Source: Sinorhizobium psoraleae (GTDB lineage: Bacteria; Pseudomonadota; Alphaproteobacteria; Rhizobiales; Rhizobiaceae). Taken from it: a DNA stretch of 64,000 bases. The translations under genes were made by a program, and so were the position numbers. Of the stretch, positions 27,971 to 37,258 are shown one piece after another (position 1 is the stretch's first letter; every line of letters begins with the position of its first letter). The stretch spans positions 63,593-127,592 of the forward strand of contig NZ_JABEKV010000007.1 in the NCBI RefSeq assembly GCF_013283645.1. Direction: 5' to 3'. A model generated the notes under the pieces. It was not told the origin of the DNA. It was given only the letters and a program-made list of their open reading frames with translations, and did not search any database.

Positions 27971-28513
27971 CTATTTGATAGGTTCATAAGCTGTGGAGCG
28001 AGCGACTTTCTTCGCTTCTCGAATTTGACTGTGCGTGTTCAGGCTACCTCCCTCGATCCGGCGCGTATTCATTGCCAACGCTCGGTTCGAATAGGAGCGG
28101 TTTCCCGTTATTTCCGGTCCTAGCCATATCGGGCGTGGCGGATCCTCGTCTGCATTTCGGAGTTCGACCTCCGCGATGACAAGGCCGCGGTGCAGACCGG
28201 TGTAGACGTCGATTTCCCAGCAATGGCCTTGATAATCCACCTCGTAACGAGTCTTCTCGACTACGCCCAGAGCGTGCTCGAACAATCCTATCGCGTCAGC
28301 ATAGGGGATTTCGTACTCGTACTCTTCACGTCTCGCAGGGCCGATCCGGATCTTGAGGGCCAGTGTTGCCCGAACCGCGTTTACGGTCCTGACGCGAACC
28401 ACGCGGTTTCTCGTACTCACAATGTAAGCTTGCCTAATTTCAGAAGCTCTGGAGGCGTGTTTCCGCCAACGATCGTCCAAGACGTGGAATTTTCGCTCAA
28501 TCTCAACCCTCAT
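27971..28513 (-). CDS. CYTH-domain protein (triphosphate tunnel family)
   Basis: The 180-residue protein starts with VEIERKFHV, the ExExK signature of CYTH (CyaB/thiamine-triphosphatase) domains. The alternating charged strands (RVVRVRTVNAVRATLALKI, EYEYEI, KTRYEVDY, IAEVEL) that line the triphosphate tunnel follow. It probably hydrolyses inorganic or organic triphosphates in the cytoplasm. A GAGAGG site five bases before the ATG sets the start. A CHAD-domain protein and a polyphosphate kinase lie within 4 kb, which suggests a phosphate-related group. Confidence 0.85.
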   Translation of the reverse strand: MRVEIERKFHVLDDRWRKHASRASEIRQAYIVSTRNRVVRVRTVNAVRATLALKIRIGPARREEYEYEIPYADAIGLFEHALGVVEKTRYEVDYQGHCWEIDVYTGLHRGLVIAEVELRNADEDPPRPIWLGPEITGNRSYSNRALAMNTRRIEGGSLNTHSQIREAKKVARSTAYEPIK

Positions 28514-28583
28514 TTTAACCTCTCGCGGATCATGATGCAGCATCGCCCGACCAAGGCGATCGGCTAGCTGCCGCTGCCAAGGT

Positions 28584-28910
28584 TCATTCTCGTGACATGA
28601 CTGGCGTAACGTCCTTGTATTCGTCGATGCTGTCGTATCTCTGCAGAAGGAAACCGACACCGGGGCGCCAGAAGACGCCATTCTATGGAATGGCGAGCGC
28701 ACCGAAATTGATTTGCAACAAAGTCAGTTCCTGGACACGCACCTTTCCTCCTCGCTCGAGGTACCCAAAACCTAGGCCAAGCGCCATACACATGCTCGGC
28801 GTGGCTCGACATCGGGGCTCCTGGGGCCGGCGCAACGTTGCGAAAGGCAGCCCCTATTACACGGCTCCAAGACTTCGCATGGCTACACGTTGCCAGATCG
28901 GAAAATCCAT
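28584..28910 (-). pseudogene. Decayed unidentified gene
   Basis: No single frame is intact, but protein-like pieces occur in successive frames on the minus strand: MDFPIWQRVAMRSLGAV from an ATG at 28910, then IGAAFRNVAPAPG and HAEHVYGAW in another frame, and finally FWRPGVGFLLQRYDSIDEYKDV to a stop at 28584. I cannot name the family. A FixK box lies just upstream at 28947, so this may be a former regulon member. The remaining parts of 28514-29064 hold no other gene that I can see. Confidence 0.35.
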
Positions 28911-28946
28911 CGGTTGCTGACGAGGAGGAAGAAGGGCTCCGCAAGA

Positions 28947-28960
28947 TTGACGCGGGTCAA
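28947..28960. promoter_or_regulatory. FixK/FNR box upstream of pentapeptide gene
   Basis: TTGACGCGGGTCAA, exact match, about 112 bp before the plus-strand start at 29065 and about 43 bp before the first ATG of the decayed minus-strand gene. Confidence 0.65.
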
Positions 28961-29064
28961 ATTGTCCCGATGAGATTTCCGGTACTTTGCAAGAGCCTCA
29001 TGGATCGGCTCCCCTTGTCGGCGCGCACCGGTCCGGACCTAAATGCACGCTCTGGTAAGACGAT

Positions 29065-29826
29065 ATGCGAATGGGTGATGAAATTCTGAACTGTTTCGAC
29101 GACGGCACCGCAAACGTCGCTACCGTACATAGAGCCTCCACATCCGTCTTTCCCGCCCTGTTTGGCGCAGTTCTTGCCCTGGCGTGGGCGGATCCGGCGG
29201 CCGCCGAGCATTGCAAGAACTCTCCTGCGCCAGGGCTGGACTGGAGCGAGTGCAGGAAGAGCCGCCTTATGCTCAGCGAAGCTGACCTCGAAAGCGCCAA
29301 TCTCTTCAAGACCAACTTCACCCTCACCGATCTGCGCCGCGCTAATCTCAAATCGGCTAACCTCGAGAAGGCGAAACTAGTCCGCGCCTCACTCGTTGGT
29401 GCAAGTGCTGAAAAAGCGAACTTTGCCCAGGTCGAAGCGCACCGGGCAAATTTCGCGGGCATCTCCGCGAAAGGCGCCTCCTTTGTCAATGCTGAACTGC
29501 AGCGCGCGGACTTCAGCCAGGCGCGCCTGACGGACGCGAATTTTGAGAAGGCCGAACTCGGGCGGGCCACGTTCCACGGAGCGAAACTGAAAGGCACCCG
29601 GTTTTCGCGTGCCAACCTTTCACGCGCCGACTTCAGCGGCGCTTACATCGAGGGGGCGATTGCGTTAGACGGATCAATCCTCTTTTTGACCAGGATTGAG
29701 GGAGTGGACCTCTCGGCCGCAACTGGCCTGCAGCAGGCGCAGGTCGATCAGACCTGCGGCGATGCTGCGACCAAACTTCCACCTGGACTTGCCGTCCCAG
29801 CAAGGTGGCCTTGTGAATTCGATTAA
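29065..29826 (+). CDS. Secreted pentapeptide-repeat protein
   Basis: The 253-residue protein has a hydrophobic signal-type segment (about residues 28-47, ending PAAAEHC) and then around 25 pentapeptide repeats of the A(D/N)LxX type (for example ANLKSANLEKAKL and ADFSQARLTDANF), which form a right-handed beta helix. A C-terminal part with two cysteines (QTCGDAA, WPCEFD) follows. Such proteins are structural or protective; the target is not known. A FixK box lies upstream. Confidence 0.85.
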   Translation: MRMGDEILNCFDDGTANVATVHRASTSVFPALFGAVLALAWADPAAAEHCKNSPAPGLDWSECRKSRLMLSEADLESANLFKTNFTLTDLRRANLKSANLEKAKLVRASLVGASAEKANFAQVEAHRANFAGISAKGASFVNAELQRADFSQARLTDANFEKAELGRATFHGAKLKGTRFSRANLSRADFSGAYIEGAIALDGSILFLTRIEGVDLSAATGLQQAQVDQTCGDAATKLPPGLAVPARWPCEFD

Positions 29827-29907
29827 GGAACAAATACTGCAGGACATCTCGAATGGCCCGTGCCTGCGCTTGCGAAATGAAATAATAGCATCTGCTTCTC
29901 AGCAGAA

Positions 29908-31356
29908 TCACCAGAAGCGCTTGGTGTTGGCAAAGGCATCGTGCGCCTTGGCGGCTCGGCGCAGTAGCCTTGCCTTCTCATCCATGCCGAACAGATCCTC
30001 CGTCCCGACCGCACCGGACAGTCCGAGCTCGGAAAACATATCGCTGGCAACGGCGAGGTCATTGAGATTTCCAAGTTGGTCCTGAAGACCTGCCAGCACA
30101 GTGGTGAAGCGGTGATGGCGCTTGACTTGGGTCTTGCTCAAGTAAAGCAGTTCAAAGAACTCCGCCGCGTAGCGCAGTTTTTTGGCGGCGATGCGCAACC
30201 TGTGCCGGGCCTCGTCATCCGCGTCGATGAGGTTGCGGCCGCCCTTTACTACTTTCTTCCGAAGTCGATTCAGCGCCACGGAGGCGAAATCCCTGACGAG
30301 TTCCGCGTGAACGACCTTGGATGATGTATCTGCTCTCCGGTCGTCAATGGAAAACCATTCGACAAGATCAATCATAAGGGATCGGACGCGCACGGAGGAT
30401 AAGGACGTATTAAGCGCTCGGTAAGCGTCCTCGCGGGCCGCTTGCAGGCGGGCTATTAGCTCTTCATTCGTCGCTCGACTAAGCATGACGTCGATGTTGC
30501 GCGCCCGCCCTGTCTCTGCGGCCAGCCAGCGCAATTCTTCACGAAAGCGATCGAATCTGCTGTCTAGCAACAGGGGCTTACAGATGGAGAAAAGCGAGCG
30601 CAGTCGTCGCAGCGACACGCGAGCCTGATGCAGGACTTCCGCGTCACGTGACCAAGTCAGCGCCATTTCGTTCAAACGAAACTGCTTGAGAGACTCGGCG
30701 GCAATTTGTACGAAGGCCGTTGCGGCGCTCATATGAGGCGTAAGCGGTGCCGGCTTCGCCTTGACAGCGCCTGGCGCCGGCCCAAGGAGCCGATAGCCGC
30801 GCTCTGCCTTGCTTAAGACGCCGAGACGAGCGGGGGCGACCAGGTCGACCTTTCGTGCGAGCTCGAACAGCGCGGCCGGCGTGCCTGCCTTCTTTTCCAG
30901 CTCGATCTCACAGACGGGTGATTCCCGATCGGCCGCCACGATCTTCCCGAGGTCCAGGCTGACTTCAACCGTGGCCTCGCTTGAGGTGACGTTCCAACGA
31001 TGCCGTCGGACTTGTACCTCGAATAGGGGTACCAGTCGCGGCGCGGCACCCGCAAGCAGGGCGCCAATCTGTGGATCGTCGAGGACTGGCTTGTCGCCGG
31101 TGACCGGCCGCTCCCATTCGTCGCGGATGAACGGTCCGGCGGCGGTTCCGTCGCCAGCTTTTACGGTCTGCACCCGTTCATTTCCCGATTGCCTGATGCG
31201 CAGCGACAAACCGCGCTTGGACAAATCCCGGCCAAGCGTGTCGAAATAGGTGGATGTTTGCTGAAGGACCGTGGGCGAGGTTCCGAACGGATTAGTCTTC
31301 AGCAGCGTCTCTGCCCCCGCCTGTGAAAGCTCGAGATTAAGTTCCGTCTCTTGCAT
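29908..31356 (-). CDS. CYTH-CHAD protein (polyphosphate-associated)
   Basis: The 482-residue protein has an N-terminal CYTH-like domain (about 1-200: ETELNLEL, TYFDTLGRDLSKRGLSLRIR, DEWERPV, EVSLDLGKI) and a C-terminal helical CHAD domain (about 215-480) with conserved histidines (LHQARVSLRRLRSLF, ARHRLRIAAKKLRYAAEFF). The ExExK motif is altered to ExExN. CHAD domains bind polyphosphate granules; together with CYTH they suggest phosphate storage or hydrolysis. The GGAGGTG site sets the start. The 434-bp interval to ppk2 (31357-31790) holds a FixK box and no other gene. Confidence 0.85.
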   Translation of the reverse strand: MQETELNLELSQAGAETLLKTNPFGTSPTVLQQTSTYFDTLGRDLSKRGLSLRIRQSGNERVQTVKAGDGTAAGPFIRDEWERPVTGDKPVLDDPQIGALLAGAAPRLVPLFEVQVRRHRWNVTSSEATVEVSLDLGKIVAADRESPVCEIELEKKAGTPAALFELARKVDLVAPARLGVLSKAERGYRLLGPAPGAVKAKPAPLTPHMSAATAFVQIAAESLKQFRLNEMALTWSRDAEVLHQARVSLRRLRSLFSICKPLLLDSRFDRFREELRWLAAETGRARNIDVMLSRATNEELIARLQAAREDAYRALNTSLSSVRVRSLMIDLVEWFSIDDRRADTSSKVVHAELVRDFASVALNRLRKKVVKGGRNLIDADDEARHRLRIAAKKLRYAAEFFELLYLSKTQVKRHHRFTTVLAGLQDQLGNLNDLAVASDMFSELGLSGAVGTEDLFGMDEKARLLRRAAKAHDAFANTKRFW

Positions 31357-31633
31357 GAGCACCTCCGCGGCAGCACTTCGTCGTAACCTGATTGAGCGTT
31401 GCGCTCTCATTGTTCATACGGCCGACAGAAATTCTATCGCGCCACGAACCTCACGCAGGCAACCTTTCTCCGTCCATGCGCGACAAGCGCATAAGCTTTC
31501 CTGCTGGACCTTTTTCAGGATGCCCTCATTGCACCAGCTTATTTACCTCAAGGTGAGATGCGCTGTCGTGTCCTTTATCCGCATCGCTCCTCTTTAAACC
31601 CAGGTAACATACAGCCGCAGCGGAATTGGAACT

Positions 31634-31647
31634 TTGAGGCTAATCAA
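31634..31647. promoter_or_regulatory. FixK/FNR box upstream of ppk2
   Basis: TTGAGGCTAATCAA, exact match, centred about 150 bp before the ppk2 start and about 285 bp before the CHAD gene start. Confidence 0.6.
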
Positions 31648-31790
31648 TGCTGAAAGTACCGTTTTTCTTATTCTGCTTCGACTGCGTGTCAGGTTGACGT
31701 CGCATTGCTTCGAAGGCTGGGCGTTCCCTTAGAATCGGATGCGTTGACCGCTCGCGTTGAAAATGTTCCCGCAACGAGGGAGAAGAGGCC

Positions 31791-32633
31791 ATGACCAAAA
31801 ATGGCAAGGACAAACTGAGGAACAGGAGCAGCGATCCCGCCGCTGCAGATACCGCCGACAGCCAGTCGAGCAGCGATTACAAGAAGGAGCTCGCTCGATT
31901 GCAGGTCGAAATCGCCCACCTTCAGGCGTGGGTGAAGAAGTCGGGAGCGCGCATCGTCATCATTTTCGAAGGCCGGGACGCGGCCGGCAAAGGCGGCGTG
32001 ATCAAGCGCATCACCGAGCGCGTCAGCCCACGCGTCTTCCGCGTCGTCGCACTGCCGGCGCCAACCGACCGCGAGAAAAGCCAAATCTATATGCAACGCT
32101 ACATTCCGCATCTGCCGGCCGCAGGCGAGGTCGTGATTTTCGACCGCTCCTGGTACAACCGCCCGGGCGTCGAGCGGGTGATGGGTTTTCGCAGCGATCG
32201 CAAGGCGCGGCGGTTTCTCGAACTCGCACCGCGTTTTGAAGCAGCCATCGTCGAGAGCGGGATCATCCTGCTGAAGTATTTCCTGGATGTCAGCGAAGAA
32301 GAGCAGGAACGGCGCTTCCGCCAGCGCATTGGCGATCCGCTCCGCCAATGGAAGCTCAGCCCGATGGACATCGAATCCTATAGACGTTGGTGGGACTACT
32401 CCCGCGCCTACGACGAGATGATCCGAATGACCGACACCGAATATGCGCCATGGTGGATCGTTCGCTCGGACGACAAGAAGCGAGCACGCGTGAACTGCAT
32501 CTCGCACATCCTCGGGTCGATCTCCTATGAACGCGTAGCATTCGACGAACCCGAACTCGGAAAGCGCCAGAAGCGTCCCGACGATTACTCGGAGATGAAG
32601 CACGTTTGCCGGTTCGTCCCCAGTGTTTATTGA
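31791..32633 (+). CDS. ppk2: Polyphosphate kinase 2
   Basis: This 280-residue PPK2 has a Walker A motif (FEGRDAAGKGG), a Walker B and lid region (VVIFDRSWYNRPGVERVMGF), and the conserved RRWWDYSRAYDEM segment. It catalyses reversible phosphate transfer between polyphosphate and nucleoside diphosphates and thereby can supply ATP or GTP when respiration is limited. The first ~45 residues are a charged extension. A GAGGGAGAAGAGG run lies before the ATG. It is followed after 48 bp by mscS on the same strand, so the two may be cotranscribed. Confidence 0.92.
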   Translation: MTKNGKDKLRNRSSDPAAADTADSQSSSDYKKELARLQVEIAHLQAWVKKSGARIVIIFEGRDAAGKGGVIKRITERVSPRVFRVVALPAPTDREKSQIYMQRYIPHLPAAGEVVIFDRSWYNRPGVERVMGFRSDRKARRFLELAPRFEAAIVESGIILLKYFLDVSEEEQERRFRQRIGDPLRQWKLSPMDIESYRRWWDYSRAYDEMIRMTDTEYAPWWIVRSDDKKRARVNCISHILGSISYERVAFDEPELGKRQKRPDDYSEMKHVCRFVPSVY

Positions 32634-32647
32634 CCCGGGGCGGGTCA
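32631..32647. terminator. Hairpin overlapping the ppk2 stop
   Basis: TGACCCG and CGGGTCA form a perfect 7-bp stem around a GGG loop, starting at the ppk2 stop codon. No T-tract follows, so it may be an mRNA stabiliser or weak attenuator ahead of mscS rather than a true terminator. Confidence 0.35.
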
Positions 32648-32681
32648 GTCTTGCATTGAATAAAGTAGATGGGCAGTCCCG

Positions 32682-34790
32682 ATGTGCAAGTGCCGTTACA
32701 GGGCGATTCTTTTCGTTTCGCTCCTTCTGCTTCTCTCAGTGATTTTCGGCTTCGCCGTTCCTCTGGCGGCGCAGGAACCGGAAACGGCGGCGCCTCCGGC
32801 GAAGGTCAAACAACTGGTCGCACTGCTGAATGACCCCGAAGTGCGTCAATGGCTGGCGGCTAAGGATGCGCCGCCGAAGTCCATTGCGAATACCCCCCAA
32901 GGAGGGATCGCCTCCCGGTGGGTTGCCGAGATCAGGAGACGTCTCTTCGGACTCCGCAATGCCGTTCCGCGCGTTCTGCCGGAATTGCGGGCAGCGAGAC
33001 AACGCATAATCAACCACACGCAGGGCCATGGAACGATGCCGGTTCTCAGGGGCTTCGCCATCGTCATCTTCCTCGCCTATGCTGCGGAGTTTCTGTCGCG
33101 CCGCCTTCTGTACCGTAACGCCACGCGGAACAGCGCCCAGCCGGGGCGTGCTCTCGCAGCCTTCCTTAGTATCGCGCCGCTTGTCGTTTTCGCAATTGTT
33201 GCGGTTGCGGCATTTGTATTCGCGGACTGGCCTTCCGAATTGGAGGCGGCGGTCGCGCCGCTGTTGATCGCTTGGATCGCCGCACGGTTGCTGGTTTCGA
33301 TAACATCGGCCGTGCTGGAACCCGCGATTGCGGGTGACACGGGGGTCGAGGCTTCCTCGCAGCAGGTTCGGCTCGCCCCAATTCTGGCTGGCTTCTGGTA
33401 CAGGCGGTCCGTCCTGTTTATCTGCGTGCTGATATTCGTATTGGCCGCGAGCGATGTGATGCAGGCTCTGTTGTTCCCGGAGGACGTCCGCAATCTTTTC
33501 GCGGCCGGCCTCGGTTTGGTACTCCTTGGTCTGGCAATCGAAACGACGCTACGGCGACCCGCTAACGATTTGACGCGCTGGCGACCGACGCTGACCAATG
33601 CGCTACTCATCGGTTTCCTGAGCCTGTTGTGGCTTGTATGGGTCGCGGGCATGAAGGTATTGTTCTGGGTGGCAATCTACATTTTCGCATTGCCGCCGCT
33701 ATTGCATTTCACGAGTTCCGTGACCCGGTCGATGCTCGACACCGACGCTCAAAACTTCCTGCGCGTTACTCGGAACGTCATGATCGATCGCGGTGCGCGT
33801 TTCATCACCATCGGACTTGCCGCCTTTTGGCTCGCCGTTGTCTTCCGCTTCGACGGTAGCTCGATGTTGCAGGACGATGTCTTTGATCGCACCTTCAGGG
33901 GAGTGCTCGCCGGGGTCATCATATTGCTTGCCGCGGACCTTATCTGGCAACTGACGAAGGAGTTCATCAATCTCCGCATGAGACAGGCGAGCGTCGACAT
34001 CGGGGACCCCGCTCAATTAGCCCGCAACACGCGCCTGCGCACGCTCCTACCGATCCTGCGCAATTTTCTCGCAGCCTTTATCGCCGTCATGGCCTGCATG
34101 ATGGTGCTCTCCGGCCTCGGCGTCGAGGTTGGTCCGTTGATCGCCGGCGCCGGCGTCTTCGGTGTCGCCATCGGCTTCGGATCCCAAAGCCTGGTCAAAG
34201 ACATCATCAGCGGCGTGTTCTACATGATGGATGATGCCTTCCGGGTCGGCGAATACATCCAGAGCGGCAGCTATATGGGCACCGTCGAATCCTTCAGCAT
34301 CCGCTCCGTCAAGCTGCGCCACCACCGCGGCCCAGTTTTCACCGTTCCCTTCGGCTCGCTCGGAGCCGTCCAGAACATGAGCCGGGACTGGGTCATCGAC
34401 AAGTTCAAGATCAACGTCTCCTATGAGACCGATGTCGCCAACGTGAAGAAGGTCGTGAAGGGTGTCGGGGCGAAATTGCTCGAGGATCCAGAGCTCGGCC
34501 CTTTGATCATCGAAACGGTGAAGATGAAGGGCGTCGAGCAGTTCGGCGACTACGGCATCACCCTGAGCTTCGCCATGACCACCAAGCCGGGCCACCAGGC
34601 CCAGGTCCGGCGTCGAGCGCAGGCAATGATCAAAGATGCGTTTGACGCAAACGGCACTCACTTCGCCTCGCCAACGGTTCAGGTCGCCGGCGACGAAGCC
34701 CAGGCGGCGGCCGCCGCCGCAACGCGTGACGCTATCGCAAAGAAGAACCTGGTCGCCTTGGAGGGGCAAGGAGCACCGCAGAGTATTTGA
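32682..34790 (+). CDS. Large MscS-family mechanosensitive channel
   Basis: The 702-residue inner-membrane protein has a signal-like N-terminus (ending PLAAQEP), a periplasmic region, about ten hydrophobic helices and a C-terminal MscS core. The core shows the pore helix (LIAGAGVFGVAIGFGSQ), the KDIISGVFYMMDDAFRVGE loop and the beta domain with MGTVESFSIRSVKLR. It opens under hypo-osmotic membrane tension and resembles the large MscK/YbdG-like variants. It follows ppk2 and precedes MarC and Ca/H antiporter genes, again pointing to envelope and ion homeostasis. Confidence 0.9.
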   Translation: MCKCRYRAILFVSLLLLLSVIFGFAVPLAAQEPETAAPPAKVKQLVALLNDPEVRQWLAAKDAPPKSIANTPQGGIASRWVAEIRRRLFGLRNAVPRVLPELRAARQRIINHTQGHGTMPVLRGFAIVIFLAYAAEFLSRRLLYRNATRNSAQPGRALAAFLSIAPLVVFAIVAVAAFVFADWPSELEAAVAPLLIAWIAARLLVSITSAVLEPAIAGDTGVEASSQQVRLAPILAGFWYRRSVLFICVLIFVLAASDVMQALLFPEDVRNLFAAGLGLVLLGLAIETTLRRPANDLTRWRPTLTNALLIGFLSLLWLVWVAGMKVLFWVAIYIFALPPLLHFTSSVTRSMLDTDAQNFLRVTRNVMIDRGARFITIGLAAFWLAVVFRFDGSSMLQDDVFDRTFRGVLAGVIILLAADLIWQLTKEFINLRMRQASVDIGDPAQLARNTRLRTLLPILRNFLAAFIAVMACMMVLSGLGVEVGPLIAGAGVFGVAIGFGSQSLVKDIISGVFYMMDDAFRVGEYIQSGSYMGTVESFSIRSVKLRHHRGPVFTVPFGSLGAVQNMSRDWVIDKFKINVSYETDVANVKKVVKGVGAKLLEDPELGPLIIETVKMKGVEQFGDYGITLSFAMTTKPGHQAQVRRRAQAMIKDAFDANGTHFASPTVQVAGDEAQAAAAAATRDAIAKKNLVALEGQGAPQSI

Positions 34791-35127
34791 CCGGAGCCCG
34801 GAACTCCACTGCATTTCTCTTTGTTGCCGGTGGACGGCAACCATACTCGCGACTCTACTCTGACACCGTTCCAGCACTCGCTCGGACCGGCAGCGCTCCG
34901 AGATTGCCGATCCGGTCGTCTGCATTGAAGCGGAACGATAGGTGATGAATAGTTTCGGCGTGCGTGCGGGCGTTCCGCCTTATCGCCTTCGGCTTTCAAA
35001 GGAAGAGCGCTGTGCTTGGGCGCTTGCCATAGCCATGGGAGAGTATAGCTTAAATTCTGCGGGGACGGGGACGCGATGTTACGGTCGGCGAGCGGCCAAT
35101 CTGGCGTAGAAGTTCTGGTGGACGCAA
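34791..35127. other. Intergenic stretch with a terminator-like hairpin
   Basis: About 337 bp after mscS. GTTGCCG (34823-34829) and CGGCAAC (34835-34841) form a 7-bp stem with a 5-base loop, a possible terminator without T-tract. I see no gene or FixK box. Confidence 0.4.
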
Positions 35128-35919
35128 ATGGCGACCATTGCCTGCGAATACATCGTTGGATGCAAGGATCTGGCGTTACGACAGTTCGGCCGAAGGCGCA
35201 TAGGTTTATTTTTTTATGCTGGCCTCGCTATGCTCGTCTCCACGTCAGCCTTCGCGCAAGTGTCGTCTACTCAAGGCGCCCAGATGCCCGAAATCAGTGC
35301 CCGGAAAATATTCTTCATGCTGTTTCTGATGCTGGGACCGATCAAGATCCTGGTCCCCTTCGTAGGCCTGACGCGCGATTTCGACTCCGTCTTTCGCCGT
35401 GCTTTGGCGCGGAGAGCGATTCTGTTTTCCGCAGCGGCGCTTGCGCTTGCCGGGATCCTTGGGCGCAGCATGCTCGAAAATTTTGAGATTGCCTTACCTG
35501 TGCTGGCCCTAACCGGCGGCGTGATACTGTTTCTCGTGGCTCTGCAAACCGTACTGCAGCAATCCGCTGGCGCCGCGAACCTCCCAAGCGCGATCGACAG
35601 GTCGCCTGATCTCAAACTGGCCTTCACGCCGCTCGCGTTTCCCACGATTGTGACGCCTTACGGAATAGCAGCGGTGATCGTATTTGCGACGTTGGCCGGC
35701 AATCGATACGATGCAGGACTGACCGTAGCTGGGATTGTGCTCTTCATCCTCGCATTGGACTGGGCGGCCATGCTGTTTGCCGAAACCATACTGAAATGGG
35801 TGGGAACGGCCCTTCAGGTATTTGCCGTCGTTCTCGGCGTAACCCAGGTGGCTCTGGGTCTCCAAGTGATCCTCCATAGCCTCGCGATGATGGGCGTCTT
35901 TGCCGAACTTCCCCTCTAG
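35128..35919 (+). CDS. MarC-family membrane protein
   Basis: The 263-residue protein has a basic N-terminus with a signal-like segment and then six hydrophobic helices. The features include FLMLGPIKILVPFVGLT, a central LTGGVILFLVALQ and TPLAFPTIVTPYGIAAVIVF, which match MarC/YchE proteins. The function of this family is unsettled; earlier links to antibiotic resistance were not confirmed. No FixK box was found upstream. Confidence 0.85.
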   Translation: MATIACEYIVGCKDLALRQFGRRRIGLFFYAGLAMLVSTSAFAQVSSTQGAQMPEISARKIFFMLFLMLGPIKILVPFVGLTRDFDSVFRRALARRAILFSAAALALAGILGRSMLENFEIALPVLALTGGVILFLVALQTVLQQSAGAANLPSAIDRSPDLKLAFTPLAFPTIVTPYGIAAVIVFATLAGNRYDAGLTVAGIVLFILALDWAAMLFAETILKWVGTALQVFAVVLGVTQVALGLQVILHSLAMMGVFAELPL

Positions 35920-36024
35920 CCGATCGCCTCTCCGGGACGTGCCGCTCCTCAGGTTCGCAGTATCTCTACGGAAATCGTACCTCTGACCAGGTCACCCAAA
36001 AGTCCACGAGCGCATAAGCACGAA

Positions 36025-36038
36025 TTGAGGCGCATCAA
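36025..36038. promoter_or_regulatory. FixK/FNR box upstream of cax
   Basis: TTGAGGCGCATCAA, exact match, centred about 82 bp before the antiporter start at 36113. Confidence 0.8.
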
Positions 36039-36112
36039 TGCGGAACACCGGTCGGGGGCCGATTCTACGGGGACATTCTCCGTGAGGTTCCACTGCTGCT
36101 GAGGATAATCCG

Positions 36113-37258
36113 ATGCGCAATTTCAAGGAAACGAGCATCATTCCGTCGCCGCGTTCCTGGATGGGAACAGTCTTGGCCGAGGTTCGGCGAACCCCTCTTT
36201 TCCCGCTCACCGTCTTCGTGCCCCTCGTTTTTCTTTTAGAGCAGGCGCTGCCCGAGGCGCGTACCTGGCTTTTCCTCCTCTCAGTTGCGGCGATTGTGCC
36301 GCTCGCGGCGCTGCTCAGCCGCGCGACCGAGTCGGTGGCGGCGAAGACCGGCGACGCGGTCGGCGGCTTGCTAAACGCCACGCTTGGCAATTTAACCGAA
36401 CTCGTGATTTCGCTCGCTGCCCTGCAGGCTGGGCAGTACCTGTTGGTCAAGGCCTCGATCGCAGGCGCTATCGTCACCAACACCCTCTTCATGCTGGGTG
36501 GCGCCTTTCTCGTCGGCGGGCTCAAACATCACCTGCAGGAATTCAATCGGGTGAACGCACGCTTCCAGGCGAGCCTGTTGTTCCTGGCGACGATCGCAAT
36601 TCTGGTTCCCTCGTTGGTCGGTGAAGTGGATCAGGCGCCCGCGGCCGCCTTCTCCCAGAGGCTGAGCCTCGGGTTGGCAGTCCTTCTCATCGCCGTCTAT
36701 GCTCTGGGGATGCTGTTCTCATTGAGGACGCACCGAGAGCTTTTTGCCAGCGCCGGTCATGCCGGAATCGACGAGAAACCTTGGCCGCTTCCGGTGGGCG
36801 TCGCGGTGCTGATCGTCGTCACGCTCCTGGTCGCGTTGGTCAGCGAAATATTCGTCGGTTCCGTGCAAGTCGCCGCGCAGCATCTCGGAATGACGCCCGC
36901 CTTCGTCGGCTTCATTGTCGTCGCCCTCGTGGGGGGAGCCGCGGAGATGACCAGCGCCTTTTCGGCAGCGCGCGCCAACCGCCTCGACCTGAGCGTCGGC
37001 ATCGCCCTCGGAAGTGCGGCGCAGATCGCTCTCTTTGTTGCACCCGTCCTGGTGCTTGTCAGCTATTTTATAGGTCCGGAACCGATGTCGCTGCAATTTT
37101 GGCCAGGCGCGGTCGCAATGATGCTGATTGCAACGATGGCCGCCACTCTTCTGTCCAATGGCGGACGTGCAGCGTGGTACGCGGGCGTGATGGCCCTCGC
37201 AGTCTACGGCATATTCGCGTTGACCCTGTTCCTCCTGCCGCCCGGAGCGGGGCAATGA
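36113..37258 (+). CDS. Ca/H antiporter (CaCA family, Cax/ChaA type)
   Basis: The 381-residue inner-membrane protein has eleven helices and both alpha repeats of the CaCA superfamily. The first is GDAVGGLLNATLGNLTELVIS and the second is ALVGGAAEMTSAFSAA with DLSVGIALGSAAQIALF. These acidic repeats carry Ca against protons, exporting Ca from the cytoplasm. A GAGGATAATCC run precedes the ATG, and a FixK box lies about 82 bp upstream. The stop overlaps the start of the next gene (ATGA), so the two are translationally coupled. Confidence 0.92.
   Translation: MRNFKETSIIPSPRSWMGTVLAEVRRTPLFPLTVFVPLVFLLEQALPEARTWLFLLSVAAIVPLAALLSRATESVAAKTGDAVGGLLNATLGNLTELVISLAALQAGQYLLVKASIAGAIVTNTLFMLGGAFLVGGLKHHLQEFNRVNARFQASLLFLATIAILVPSLVGEVDQAPAAAFSQRLSLGLAVLLIAVYALGMLFSLRTHRELFASAGHAGIDEKPWPLPVGVAVLIVVTLLVALVSEIFVGSVQVAAQHLGMTPAFVGFIVVALVGGAAEMTSAFSAARANRLDLSVGIALGSAAQIALFVAPVLVLVSYFIGPEPMSLQFWPGAVAMMLIATMAATLLSNGGRAAWYAGVMALAVYGIFALTLFLLPPGAGQ

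Noticed and set aside
31689-32603. Long minus-strand open frame of about 300 codons
   Set aside because: It lies antisense to the clearly coding PPK2 gene and has no family features; it is a by-product of GC-rich codon use.
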